In this document: piece by piece, positions 48,940-57,802 of the stretch | Numbering within the stretch: the first letter of the stretch is position 1 | Layout of the letters: each line of letters starts with the position of its first letter | Assembly (NCBI GenBank): GCA_022606425.2 | Contig: JAHDVF020000726.1 | Span: 372,001-436,000, forward strand | DNA length: 64,000 nt | Direction of reading: 5' to 3' | DNA from: Lepidostoma basale | Lineage: Eukaryota > Arthropoda > Insecta > Trichoptera > Lepidostomatidae | The notes under the pieces: model-generated | The model's database searches: none | The model's input: the letters and a program-made list of their open reading frames with translations, nothing else | What the model was told of the DNA's origin: nothing | Translations under genes and position numbers: made by a program

Positions 48940-49090
48940 ATATCACAATTTTTATTCACTGAGAGTGTCGCGACAGCTGTTTCGCCAACCGATGTTGGCA
49001 TCATGTTTATTGTAACACCTGATGATGTCAACATCGGTTGGTGAAACAGCTGTCACGACACTCACTGTCAGTGAATAAAAATAAATTGTG
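48940..49090. repeat. Foldback of Penelope termini with opposed hammerheads (family E)
   Basis: Inverted arms TATTCACTGAGAGTGTCGCG and CACGACACTCACTGTCAGTG. The left (minus) core has lost GA from CTGATGA; the right (plus) copy is good. Confidence 0.65.
49012..49061 (+). ncRNA. Hammerhead ribozyme (family E)
   Basis: Core CTGATGA at 49019-49025, unpaired T, stem II GTCAAC/GTTGGT (two G-U pairs), GAAA at 49043-49046, perfect palindrome ACAGCTGT, GTC. Stem I is weak. Confidence 0.55.
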
Positions 49091-49309
49091 TTTGTGTTTG
49101 AAAACTTGAAAATTTAGAAATCCTCAAGTCGGTGAAATTGGGTGAAAACATAATTAATAATCAGATTCCTCCTTTTGCTCCTTTCGTCTACATTTAATCT
49201 CCCAAGCTCCCATTCCCAATCTAATGCAAATTAATCATTTATTAATTTCCATATAAATTATGTCTTTTATATATTTTTATAAATTTATCATTTATTATTA
49301 TAACAAATA

Positions 49310-49500
49310 GCACAGGTTAATTTTTAAATTTGATTTATTGTATCGAATTTTAAATGCGTTTTTTATTAGTCTTTCATTGTTTAGTTTTTATTATATTTTT
49401 ACACCTGAAGATGGAGGTATCCTCCGAAACATGTCGCGTTTTTAAAATATTTTTTATTAAATAGTGGATTAAACAAAGTTTTTCAATTTCCTAAGTAATA
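49310..49500 (+). repeat. Penelope/retrozyme-like repeat, family B, with hammerhead
   Basis: ATAACAAATAGCACAGGTTA, GTATCGAATTTTAAATGCG, hammerhead, AAATAGTGGATTAAAC. Confidence 0.6.
49401..49440 (+). ncRNA. Hammerhead ribozyme (family B)
   Basis: ACAC, core CTGAAGA at 49405-49411, unpaired T, stem II GGAGG/CCTCC with TAT loop (all Watson-Crick), GAAA, ACATGT, GTC, GCGT. Stem I has one A-C mismatch in four. Confidence 0.65.
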
Positions 49501-49559
49501 ACATTTCAGAAACATTGCTAAATTATATTTCAAGTTGTTATTGAATAATAGTCATTAAA

Positions 49560-49780
49560 TCCGTGAAAATAGACAGGTACTCCAACGATTGGCGAATCCG
49601 CATCACTAGGCGGTCTCCCAGACCGCAGAGCGCTCTCATTCAATAGCCAATGGATTGCGGTCTGGCCACAGCAACCGCAGCCAATGATTGCGCCATCTAA
49701 ACATCATTAGAGACGAGGGCTAATCTTGGCGGATTGTGGCGGCGACTCGGTCACGGTTTATGAGATTCACAAGCGAATTT
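49560..49780. promoter_or_regulatory. CCAAT-box cluster, possible promoter
   Basis: ATTGGCG near 49577, AGCCAATGG near 49635 and AGCCAATGATTG near 49679, within GC-richer sequence (CGGTCTCCCAGACCGC hairpin). Multiple CCAAT boxes 40-60 bases apart are typical of NF-Y-bound promoters. No transcript start or exon can be shown. Confidence 0.25.
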
Positions 49781-50300
49781 GAATTGATGAAGTTACGAAG
49801 TCTATCTTCGATCAGTCTGTTCCGGCACTATTGACTTGTGGACGATTCGATACAATTCGCAACCTAATCAGAGCGATCAATTATGTTATATTTTAATAAC
49901 TTTAAAAAAACATTGTGTATACTCGTACACAATTTCTTTCAGATTAAGCCTATTAGGTAGGTGTAATTGTTATTTGGGGTTATGGGGTTCAAAAGGGTAG
50001 CGGGGCTTCGATGGGGTATGTTTTGCTGGAAAGTATGCCTCTACAAAATGTCGTAAGGCGCCATGTTGCATTTACAACAGCAACACTACTATCAAGTCCA
50101 ACTCTCTAGCGTCCACGAGAGGTCTTTTAAAGACCCCGCGAACCCCGGGCAATGTGGCACATATTACTTAGTGCCATAGCAGATAGAGAGAGGACGAATG
50201 GCGAGCTTCCAGCGCCATAAAACTGGATACACCCAGCTAAGGGAAGGTAACTCCGACAGAAAATCCTCCAGAGAAGGCAAGGGGATATCACTCTGGATAT
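49781..50300. other. Nothing recognised
   Basis: 50100-50300 is GC-richer but no family is recognised. Confidence 0.2.
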
Positions 50301-50309
50301 TTTTCCCCA

Positions 50310-50372
50310 GGTCATCACTATAGGGTGATAGTCAACGTTGGGAAGACCTGACAGGACACAGAAAGAAGAAGA
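50310..50372 (+). mobile_element. LINE family R, 3' terminus
   Basis: AGTCAACGTTGGGAAGACCT, GACAGGACACAGAAAGAAGA, the stop and tail of family R; sequence upstream differs from other copies. Confidence 0.5.
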
Positions 50373-50403
50373 ATTGTCATTTAATTAGAATTGTAAAAAA
50401 AAA

Positions 50404-50875
50404 CTTACTAACCATCACGCCGTCTCCCCGAAAGAATGGACTGCCACACTTTTCATTCCTGACATATTTCCCTCGCTTCCTCAACATTCATACATCGTGT
50501 CATGTACGCGCGTCGATTTCTCTGACTCCTCACATGACCAACATTCAATATTTGATTTATCTCATCGTACCTCATTTTCCTCGGTCTTCCTCTATTTCTG
50601 GTTCCACCATTTACATCGTTAACATATACTTTTTTTACCATTCTTTCTTCATTCATTTTTTCTATATGTCCAAACCATCTTAATGATCCTTCCATTATTT
50701 TGTTCATAACACCATCATTCGCACCGCATTCACTTCTTATATTTTTATTCGATACTCTATCAAACACAGAGCATTCACACATTCGTCTAAGAGATCTCAT
50801 TTCTACTGCATTTATTCTACTTTCATCCTTCTTTTGGCAGTTCCATGCTTCGCTTCAATACATAATAGGCTACGG
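50404..50875 (-). mobile_element. LINE family A1, 3' part
   Basis: Minus frame of 115 codons: MRSLRRMCECSVFDRVSNKN, MEGSLRWFGHIEKMNEERMV, KKVYVNDVNGGTRNRGRPRK, SQRNRRAYMTRCMNVEEARE. Hairpin lost. Confidence 0.85.
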
Positions 50876-50915
50876 TAAAACGAATGCTTGGCAAAAGTCT
50901 AATAAATTCTCACAG

Positions 50916-50958
50916 CCCACCCCTCCGGGAAAAAAGGCGTGATGGTTTGTTGTTGTTG
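50916..50958 (+). mobile_element. LINE family A 3' terminus with TTG tail
   Basis: CACCCCTCCGGGAAAAAAGG, CGTGATGGTTTG, (TTG)n. Confidence 0.6.
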
Positions 50959-51240
50959 TTATTTTGTTAATGTTGTTGTTGTTGGTGTTGTTGTTGTACT
51001 TCACAGTTTTTGTTCCAGGTAACATTTCGTTAAATTCCCAGCGCATGCATTCCTGTGAGTTGTATTCCAATCGCCGATGCGTTGAATTTTAATGAAGCGC
51101 ACACAAATGCACCCATTAGATGGCACATTAGTGTACTCAACAGAACAAAACGAACTTAATAGCAAATACGAGTAGACCTCAATACAGGTTGTTCTCATTG
51201 TAACTCAAAATGTTGCCATAGTTAAGTGAAATTAATCTGT
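50959..51240. other. Nothing recognised
   Basis: No supported feature beyond the TTG/TGT microsatellite to 50997. Confidence 0.2.
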
Positions 51241-51244
51241 TGAT

Positions 51245-51425
51245 AACTAACTAACTAACTAACCGTCACATTTATTCCTGACATACTTCTCTCGTTTCCG
51301 TAACATTTATACAACGTGTTTTGCACGCACGTCGATTTCTGCGACTTCTCACGTGGTCGACATTCAATATTATTTATTTTTTCGTGCCACGCTTTTCTCA
51401 GTCTTCCAATGTTTCTACATAGTTG
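51245..51425 (-). mobile_element. LINE family A1 fragment
   Basis: ACTAACTAACTAACCGTCAC, then direct to ATTCCTGACATACTTCTCTC (hairpin deleted), coding to the RKAW region. Confidence 0.7.
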
Positions 51426-51427
51426 AT

Positions 51428-51705
51428 GGTTAGTGATAAATGATTGATTTGGTCATGCCATGTTTTCCTCGGGCATCCTCTGCTTCTTTTTCCACTCAAG
51501 CTGCTTGTGTACAACTTTTTAACCATTCTATTCATATGTCGAAACCATCTCAGGGATCCTTTTTTAATTTTATCCATGATGCAGTCATCTGCCTTACATT
51601 TCTTTCTTATTTCATCGTTCGGTATTCTATCATACAACGTTTTCCCCGCACATTCTTCTTAGTGATCTCATTTCTACGGCGTTGATCCTGCTTTCATCCT
51701 TCTAA
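51428..51705 (-). mobile_element. LINE family A2 fragment
   Basis: Minus frame MYDRIPNDEIRKKCKADDCI, KKGSLRWFRHMNRMVKKLYT, SGKRSRGCPRKTW. No tail; joined to the preceding A1 piece. Confidence 0.75.
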
Positions 51706-51711
51706 TTAATA

Positions 51712-51775
51712 TTTGCATTTTACACTATCTTTTACAGATTTACCACACATTTGTCTAAGAGATTACATTGATTCC
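51712..51775 (-). mobile_element. LINE family A scrap
   Basis: TTTACAGATTTACCACACAT, TTGTCTAAGAGATTAC. Confidence 0.4.
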
Positions 51776-52050
51776 ATGTTCATCCTAATGAAATGTTTTT
51801 CAAACGTTTTTCACAAAATGATTGCGAATATAATGTAAAATATATATAATACAAATAAAAAACACCCCATAATACACAAAACAAATGGCTGCATACAATA
51901 CGCTTCATTTATAGTATACACAGTCACACAATAAACGCCAGCAGAGAGACATTCACTTCCAATGACAGGCGTTACGTTTCCTCTGAATCTACGAAAGGAT
52001 ACATTCGGCCGCTGGTACTGCATTTCACGTCGAGGACTCCACGCTATACA
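51776..52050. other. Nothing recognised
   Basis: No supported feature. Confidence 0.2.
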
Positions 52051-52054
52051 CGAA

Positions 52055-52165
52055 TAGACAAGCTCACACTTCCGGTATATTTCATTTCCGGTACCAGACA
52101 GCCTTCGACGGTGCAGCTAGGATCTCCCCACTTCCGCTAGGCAAGATGTCCCGCTGCATTGTGGT
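52055..52165. promoter_or_regulatory. ETS-motif cluster, possible promoter
   Basis: CACTTCCGG near 52065, ATTTCCGG near 52081 and CACTTCCGC near 52129. Clusters of ACTTCCGG are typical of housekeeping promoters bound by ETS factors. A short ORF MSRCIVVTTLHSLN starts at about 52146. Untested. Confidence 0.25.
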
Positions 52166-52409
52166 TACAACGCTGCATAGTTTGAATAGAAAGTATTGTA
52201 TATTTGTTGTGAAGTATTAACAATACAGCTGTAATGTTTATACTGTAGTCTAATGGCGGAAATGAATTTTTAATTTGTAATTTAAAACATGTAAAGATTT
52301 ATTAATTTTTGGTTAATTTGAGACGTTATCCTTCCCTATGTGTGTTAGAAGCATTATTAGATAATACATTGTGTTAGCCGAAACACTATGATACTTCAAC
52401 ATTATTAAA

Positions 52410-52870
52410 TGTAGATGCAAATTGGAAACAGAATATGGTTGATCGAGGTGTTCACAGGATTTATGACCTGTCATTGGTTGGGTTAAGCGCACGCTTTATG
52501 TAATACAACATTCCCCATTCCACCTTTTCTTATGACCACCATGTCTGACAATTTTTTGGAAGTTGTGTATATGTTAATCTGTAACACCACCCTTTACATG
52601 GTAGTTTCAATCTATACACTAGCGCCATCTATGAAGATTGTATTTTAAGCATTAAGCAGAAGATCTTTTTAACGCAATGTGAAAGGCTACCGCCATTATC
52701 GTATTGCTAGAAACCGCCTGGAGATGTCACTCCAAATTCTGTTTCCATATTCTGTTTCCAATTTGCATCTTCGTCTCTATTGAGATACAATTAATCCTTG
52801 AATTGATAACCCACAATGGGTAAAATCCAGTATTCGTCTACAAGTATTTGTATACATTCAAAATGCCGTA
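52410..52870 (+). mobile_element. Foldback element M, rearranged
   Basis: Left arm ATGCAAATTGGAAACAGAAT, GGTTGGGTTAAGCGCACGCT; interior CACTAGCGCCATCTATGAAG; short right end CTTCGTCTCTATTGAGATAC. It lacks the first 20 bases of the left end, and interior sequence continues past the right end (GGGTAAAATCCAGTATTCG). Confidence 0.7.
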
Positions 52871-52894
52871 TTATCACATGTTTTATTATAATTA

Positions 52895-53280
52895 TTAGAC
52901 CAATAATAACATATGGCGTCGAAGCAAGGGCAGACACAGTAAGGACCAAACAAGTTTTGAGGACTTCAAAATGAAGACACTGAGGACGATAGCAGGCAAG
53001 ACACTGAGAGATCGCGTGAGGAACACCAGAATAAGATAGATATGTAAGGTTGAGGATATTATAAGATGTAGCAGACAGCGAAAAAGGGACTGGTACGGTC
53101 ATGTTCAAAGAATGGACACCACCAGACTCTCCTATATTGCATTGCATAATCAGCCTCATGGGACTCGTCCTCGTGGAAGACCTCCTAAAAGATGGAAGGA
53201 CAGCTGGGAATCTACCTCACAGGGGGAGCAACACTCTGGAGAACATACCACATAGGTCTACAACAAGGAAGAAGAAGAAG
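52895..53280 (+). mobile_element. LINE family D, 3' end
   Basis: ITYGVEARADTVRTKQVLRT, KTLRTIAGKTLRDRVRNT, ICKVEDIIRCSRQRKRDWYG, HVQRMDTTRLSYIALHNQPH, GTRPRGRPPKRWKDSWESTS. (GAA)n tail. One stop (after NTRIR). Confidence 0.75.
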
Positions 53281-53283
53281 ATT

Positions 53284-53345
53284 ATTATTATTATTAATGT
53301 TTTGTTGAATCGCTTTTTACATCATTACAGCTCGAGCCAAATCGA
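53284..53345 (-). mobile_element. tRNA-derived SINE, 3' tail
   Basis: TTATTATTATTAATGTTTTG, TTGAATCGCT, CATCATTACAGCTCGAGCCA. Confidence 0.65.
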
Positions 53346-53394
53346 TTTAAATAGTAACACTGACTTGACCGTTCACGGGCTTGGGACCAGCACA

Positions 53395-53655
53395 GCTTCC
53401 TATAGTAGAAATCTGCGAGGTCGAAAATGTGGTCAGATGGGGACGTCAATGACGGCGATACTGGCATCAACATGTAGAAAGAATGAGCTCAAATAGGATT
53501 CCATACATAGCCCTCCATGGAACGCCAAACGGACAACGCCGACCAGGAAGACCCCCGAAGCGGTGGAGAGAAAGCTGGAGTTCAGCGTCTCAAGAGGACC
53601 CGCCTGAAATAACAGACTCCTGAGTCTATCAAAAATGAAGAAGAAGAAGCTCTTT
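53395..53655 (+). mobile_element. LINE family E, 3' end
   Basis: EICEVENVVRWGRQ region, then YWHQHVERMSSNRIPYIALH, GTPNGQRRPGRPPKRWRESW, SSASQEDPPEITDS, then GAAGAAGAAG. One TGA (Trp-like position). Confidence 0.7.
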
Positions 53656-53679
53656 ACAACATTAGGTAACAGGAGTGCA

Positions 53680-53735
53680 AGAGTCGGATTGAAATGAATC
53701 CTCGATGCCCAATGCACCGCAGGAGTATGATGGTA
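53680..53735 (+). mobile_element. LINE family K scrap
   Basis: ATCCTCGATGCCCAATGCAC, CGCAGGAGTATG resembles the WRRFLEALCTTEV end. Confidence 0.35.
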
Positions 53736-54120
53736 TCACAAATTCGGTAAGACAGGAGACTTATTTTATGCCTTTTCACGTTGTGGGCGTGTCCCACTCA
53801 AGTGGCGACGAGTACAATCATATTTCTAAGAGCTGTTCATATAAACCTCGTGGTTAAAGCAATAAATGCCCACGGAGGAAATTATTAATGCCATGCAAAT
53901 TGATATCGCCAATACGGAGGTGCGTATTACGGAGGAACATTCATATTTTATTCATAGCAACTGCGTATATTATGGCTGAGAACGTAAACATGATAATATC
54001 AAAAATGTAAACTGACAAACTAAAGGCATTCATTAACACTGCATTCTCCAGAGTTTTACGTGTGGATTGAAAACTGGGGAATTCACAGTCAACACCATAC
54101 ACCAGCTGAAAAAACGTTGT
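53736..54120. other. Nothing recognised
   Basis: No supported feature. Confidence 0.2.
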
Positions 54121-54692
54121 ACGGGCTATGGAAAGACAAATACTATACAGACTCGAAAGTGGTTCTGTGATATGGAGTCCGCACGAGGCGAGATATTCCC
54201 TTATGCTGGAGAGGGTTCAGAAAAATTTTCTGAGGTATGGTATCATACATGAAGGATTATGGTAGCTATCCATGACTCTATCCCACAGCGTTTCTTTTGG
54301 GAATGTTGTGGTCTAATTCTCTGCAACTTCGAAGAGACGGGTTTCTCATAACGAAAACTCAGCCGTGCTGGAGGGTGTAGGTCTTTTTGTTCCCGACAGA
54401 TATCTCCAACAGCGCCAGCATAGATTTTTATTTCTTTCGGTCGCAAGAACCAATCTGCCTCTAATAATGCCGCCGGTATGAGCAATCAGTCTGCTGAACA
54501 AGATTACCTCGGAGATCGACGTCTTTCATATTAGTGAAAGTACGTTCAGAAGAACTTTAGAGAGTATCTTGTCTTCCAAAGGTTGAACTATCTCTCATGC
54601 GTTCCTGATTCTTTACTCTTTCTCAAATACGAGTAGATGCCTTAAACTGTAAATATGTTTGTAATATCTTTTGAGTGAATAAATAAACTGAT
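54121..54692 (+). mobile_element. LINE family J, ORF2 3' part and UTR
   Basis: GERQILYRLESGSVIWSPHE, ARYSLMLERVQKNFLRY, then frameshifts; RTNLPLIMPP...SLLN; UTR CTCTCATGCGTTCCTGATTC; tail TAAATAAACTGATAAACAAA. Confidence 0.75.
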
Positions 54693-54699
54693 AAACAAA

Positions 54700-54890
54700 T
54701 GCTCGGCATAAGTTTGTGAGACAAAAGACCGAATACCGAAATCAGGACGCCAGATAAAGTTTGTTGACGTGATGAACCGTGTTGCCAAAGTAAAGTGGAA
54801 ATGGGCAGGACAGGTCGCCAGACAGAAAACGGATAGATGTGCATCCAGTTTTGATGTGGAGACCAAGGGAAAGAAATAGAAGTAAATAGA
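54700..54890 (+). mobile_element. LINE family N, 3' end
   Basis: Frame MNRVAKVKWKWAGQVARQKT, then DRCASSFDVETKGKK. The KWKWAGHVAR-like motif is common at LINE C-termini. Decayed. Confidence 0.55.
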
Positions 54891-54892
54891 CC

Positions 54893-55387
54893 ATTGTTTT
54901 GGCCGAAACACTATGACACCTTAACATTTTAAACTGTTAAATTAAATAACTTTGTTTTATGTATCACAATTATATTTTATTTTACGCGAAAGCAGTTTCG
55001 TCAACCTATTTTGACATCATGACATGATTGTGTTAACATAATGGTGTTAACACCTGATGACCTATTACATAGATTACATTAATAGGAAAGGTGACAAAAG
55101 TTTAAGGTAGTATTGTAATTTTTTAGCTAGATTGTACAGGGGAAAAGTTTTTAATGTACTACTCGTATATACTAATGAGGAATAAGAAGGAATTTGGTTA
55201 TTTAAAACATTTAGTTTACATTTTTCGGCCTTTAAAATTGTTAAATTTTCTAATTTCCTTAATCTTTGAGGATTATTTGTTATATTTAAAAAAAATGTAT
55301 TTTTGGTCTCGAAATGATTCAAAATTCACACAATGATTGGCCATTTCCGAAAAGATGTTTCTGTATTTGTATGAAATTTTGTGTTCA
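54893..55387 (-). mobile_element. Penelope-like element, C-terminal part and terminus
   Basis: Minus coding EMANHCVNFESF, then TNNPQRLRKLENLTILKAEK: the GIY-YIG C-terminal region ending in a KLTxLExLxI-like motif. It then meets a terminus with a hammerhead relic (54990-55035) and TTTATGTATCACAATTATAT. It continues at 55788 after a LINE A insertion. Confidence 0.7.
54990..55035 (-). ncRNA. Hammerhead ribozyme relic (family E)
   Basis: GTCAA/GTTGAC stem II and GAAAC remain; the core is CATGAT and stem III reads ACTGCTTT. Confidence 0.35.
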
Positions 55388-55787
55388 TATAACTAACTAA
55401 ACTAACTAACCATCACGCCGTCTCCCCAAAGGGGTAGGCAGAAAGAATGGACTGCCACACTATTCTTTCCTGACATATTTCTCTCGCTTCCTCAACAATC
55501 ATTCATCGTGTCATGCACGCGCGTCGATTTCTCTGACTCCTCACATGGCCGTCATTCAATATTTGATTTATTTGATCGTGCCACGTTTTCCTCGGTCTTC
55601 CTCTATTTCTGGTTCCATTTACATCATTAACATATAATTTTTTTACCATTCTTTCTTCATTCATTCTTTCCATTTGTCCAAACCATCTTAATGATCCTTT
55701 TATTATTTTGTTCATGAAACCATCATTCGCAACGCATTCACTTCTTATATTTTCATTCGACACTCTATCATACACAGAGTGTTCATA
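55388..55787 (-). mobile_element. LINE family A1 inserted in Penelope-like element
   Basis: Flanked by the 13-bp duplication GTGTTCATATAAC (55381-55393 and 55788-55800, as far as can be counted). Coding on the minus strand: SVYDRVSNENIRSECVANDG, KGSLRWFGQMERMNEERMV, NRGRPRKTWHDQINQILNDG. Complete hairpin and TTAG tail. Confidence 0.85.
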
Positions 55788-55870
55788 TAACCTCTTCAAA
55801 AATGATCGACCCGTCTTTCCAATATACATGGCATCACAGTGCTCACAATTAATCTGGTAATTACGATGAT
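55788..55870 (-). mobile_element. Penelope-like element, GIY-YIG core
   Basis: Minus frame YQINCEHCDAMYIGKTGRSF, LKRLYEH: the YIG half with paired Cys and the conserved Arg. The GIY half is GNY here. Confidence 0.75.
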
Positions 55871-56345
55871 TTTATTTTTTACAGTAGTTAAATTATGATC
55901 GCGATTAAAACATCTCCGAAGTTGTTGCAATGGTTACTTCACTTGTTAATTATTCCAATGTTCGATGACTAAGGAATCAGTCACGCGATAGCGGATCCGC
56001 CTGCCTCCAAGGATAACCGGCTCTGATCGTAATTTCTTCACCCGAAGGAGTCATCTGTCACGTAGGACGGTGGGAGCGGGTTCAACCATCGCGGAATCAA
56101 AACAATTACGGACAAACCCACGGTCCGTGATAATTTACGTCTAATGACTCGACCGACGATTATGGGCAGAAGCAATCCCGCCTTGTTATTGTTTTTTTTT
56201 AAGTGTTTTACCTTCAAAGGAACCACACACGTGGATGTTCAAATATATAATTTATTATTGTGAGATCAAAGATAAAATCAAATTTCGCGGTTCAACCTGT
56301 AAGAGGCCACTCGTTTACGCGTTCTGCATTTTTGTAAATTTGGAC
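55871..56345. other. Unassigned; possibly more retroelement
   Basis: Minus strand AMVEPAPTVLRDR and GRRIRYRVTDSLVIEHWNN look protein-like but are split by a stop. No family recognised. Confidence 0.25.
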
Positions 56346-56348
56346 AAT

Positions 56349-56612
56349 TCTATCTATTATTATTATTATTATTTTATTGAAACGCTCTTTACATAATTAC
56401 AGCGTGAGCCAAATCGATGTAAAGGGTATAGCTATCATATTGATTCTCGTAACATGTGATAGGAAGCTAATCTATCGCCATTTTATTGTCACGTGAATTC
56501 TTCACCAGACCAAAGCAGTGTGACAATCACACTGCCATCACCGGGAATAGAACCCGGAACCTTCGTGGTAGCATTCAAAGCACTTACCACTCGCCCACGA
56601 AGGTCGTCTATG
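56349..56612 (-). mobile_element. tRNA-derived SINE, full length
   Basis: From TTATTATTATTATTATT (tail) through ACAGCGTGAGCCAAATCGAT, CATATTGATTCTCGTAACAT, TTTATTGTCACGTGAATTC, CACTGCCATCACCGGGAATA (B box region) to CCACGAAGGTCGTC. It defines the full family length of about 260 bases. Confidence 0.85.
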
Positions 56613-56721
56613 AGCATGTGCTTGTTTTTGGCAGTTTCAATCGTAAGGATTGGTTTGCAGCGTCTTCCACTGCGCTCGTCTTCTGCAGCCCTATTCATCT
56701 CAACATATGAAACGCACTTCA

Positions 56722-56855
56722 TGTCGACGACCTTTGTGGCAGAGCCTTTTGAAGGTCCCCGGTTTGATTCCCGGCGATGGCAGTGTGTCACACTGCCTTT
56801 TGTCTGGTGAAAAATTCACGTGACTATAAAAACGGCTACGAATTAGGTTGAATTT
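56722..56855 (+). mobile_element. tRNA-derived SINE, 5' piece of an interrupted copy
   Basis: GACGACCTTTGTGGCAGAGC, B box GGTTTGATTCC, TCACACTGCCTTTTGTCTGG, CACGTGACTATAAAAACGGC, ATTAGG. It resumes at 57264. Confidence 0.75.
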
Positions 56856-57263
56856 TCCACATTTCAAAGGTTAAACAGGAAGCATTTGAAATGTGGCTCC
56901 ATCGCCGAATGCTCAGAATTCCCTGGACAGACATGGTTACCAATACCGAAGTCCTGAGGCGAGTTAGAGTTGACAGGGAACTGTTATCAACTATCAAGGT
57001 TCGGAAAAATCACATCTGGGTCATATACGAGTACTGCGTGGGGAAAAGTACCACCTTCTCCAACTGATATTGGAGGGGAAAGTTAAGGGACGCCGAGGGC
57101 CCAGTAGGAGACAAATGTCTTGGCTGCGAAACGTGAGGGAGTGGACCGGCATCCGAAGTGTGGAGGAGCTGTTCCGAGCGGCGCAGTACAGGGACAGGTT
57201 CGCCGAGGTGATTGCCAACTTTGGGGGAACCCGATAAGGCACTTGAAGAAGAAGAAAAAGATG
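56856..57263 (+). mobile_element. LINE family R inserted in the SINE
   Basis: KQEAFEMWLHRRMLRIPWTD, MVTNTEVLRRVRVDRELLST, then frameshifted KGRRGPSRRQMSWLRNVREW-like coding and VIANFGGTR, stop, GAAGAAGAAG tail. Confidence 0.75.
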
Positions 57264-57382
57264 GATTAGCTACCTATCACATGTCACGAGAATCAATATG
57301 ATAGCTATACCCTTTACATCGGTTTGGCTCGCACTGTAAGGATGTATGAGAGCGATTCAATGAAATAATAATAATAATTTCT
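57264..57382 (+). mobile_element. tRNA-derived SINE, 3' piece
   Basis: GATTAGCTACCTATCACATG, GGCTCGCACTGTAAGGATG, AGAGCGATTCAATG, AATAATAATAAT. Confidence 0.8.
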
Positions 57383-57800
57383 AAATGTCCTATCGGCGAA
57401 TGCTTGAGTTATTGTCGCTACAGAAACGCCTCCATCGCAGGTGTGATATTACGAAACGCGACATACACCTGATGTTAGCAAGGAATAATAAGGTAAAACC
57501 TAATAAAAACGGGTTCTGTAATGTCGACCGAAAAGTGGGCGAGGACTAATACCGCAGAAAACAGATGGTCTTGTAGTAAGTTGTAGAGGATATTTCATTT
57601 TAGTAAAAATCACACTTGAACGTTTAGGGAAAACGAATCATGTGCGAGAACAAATATGAATCTAACTAACCCTCCCTTCCCTATGATGGGTATCTTCTAC
57701 ACGTTGCTTCTAAAAACCATCAATATCTCTATAAATATAATAAATACAAGGTTTACAATACAAGATTTTAGGTATTCCTCCATAATATATTTCAAATCAA
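57383..57800. other. Nothing recognised
   Basis: No supported feature. Confidence 0.2.
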
Positions 57801-57802
57801 AT

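Noticed and set aside
52372..52405. Further hammerhead at GCCGAAACACTATGATAC
   Set aside because: Only a GAAAC half; no CUGANGA box and no cleavage triplet.
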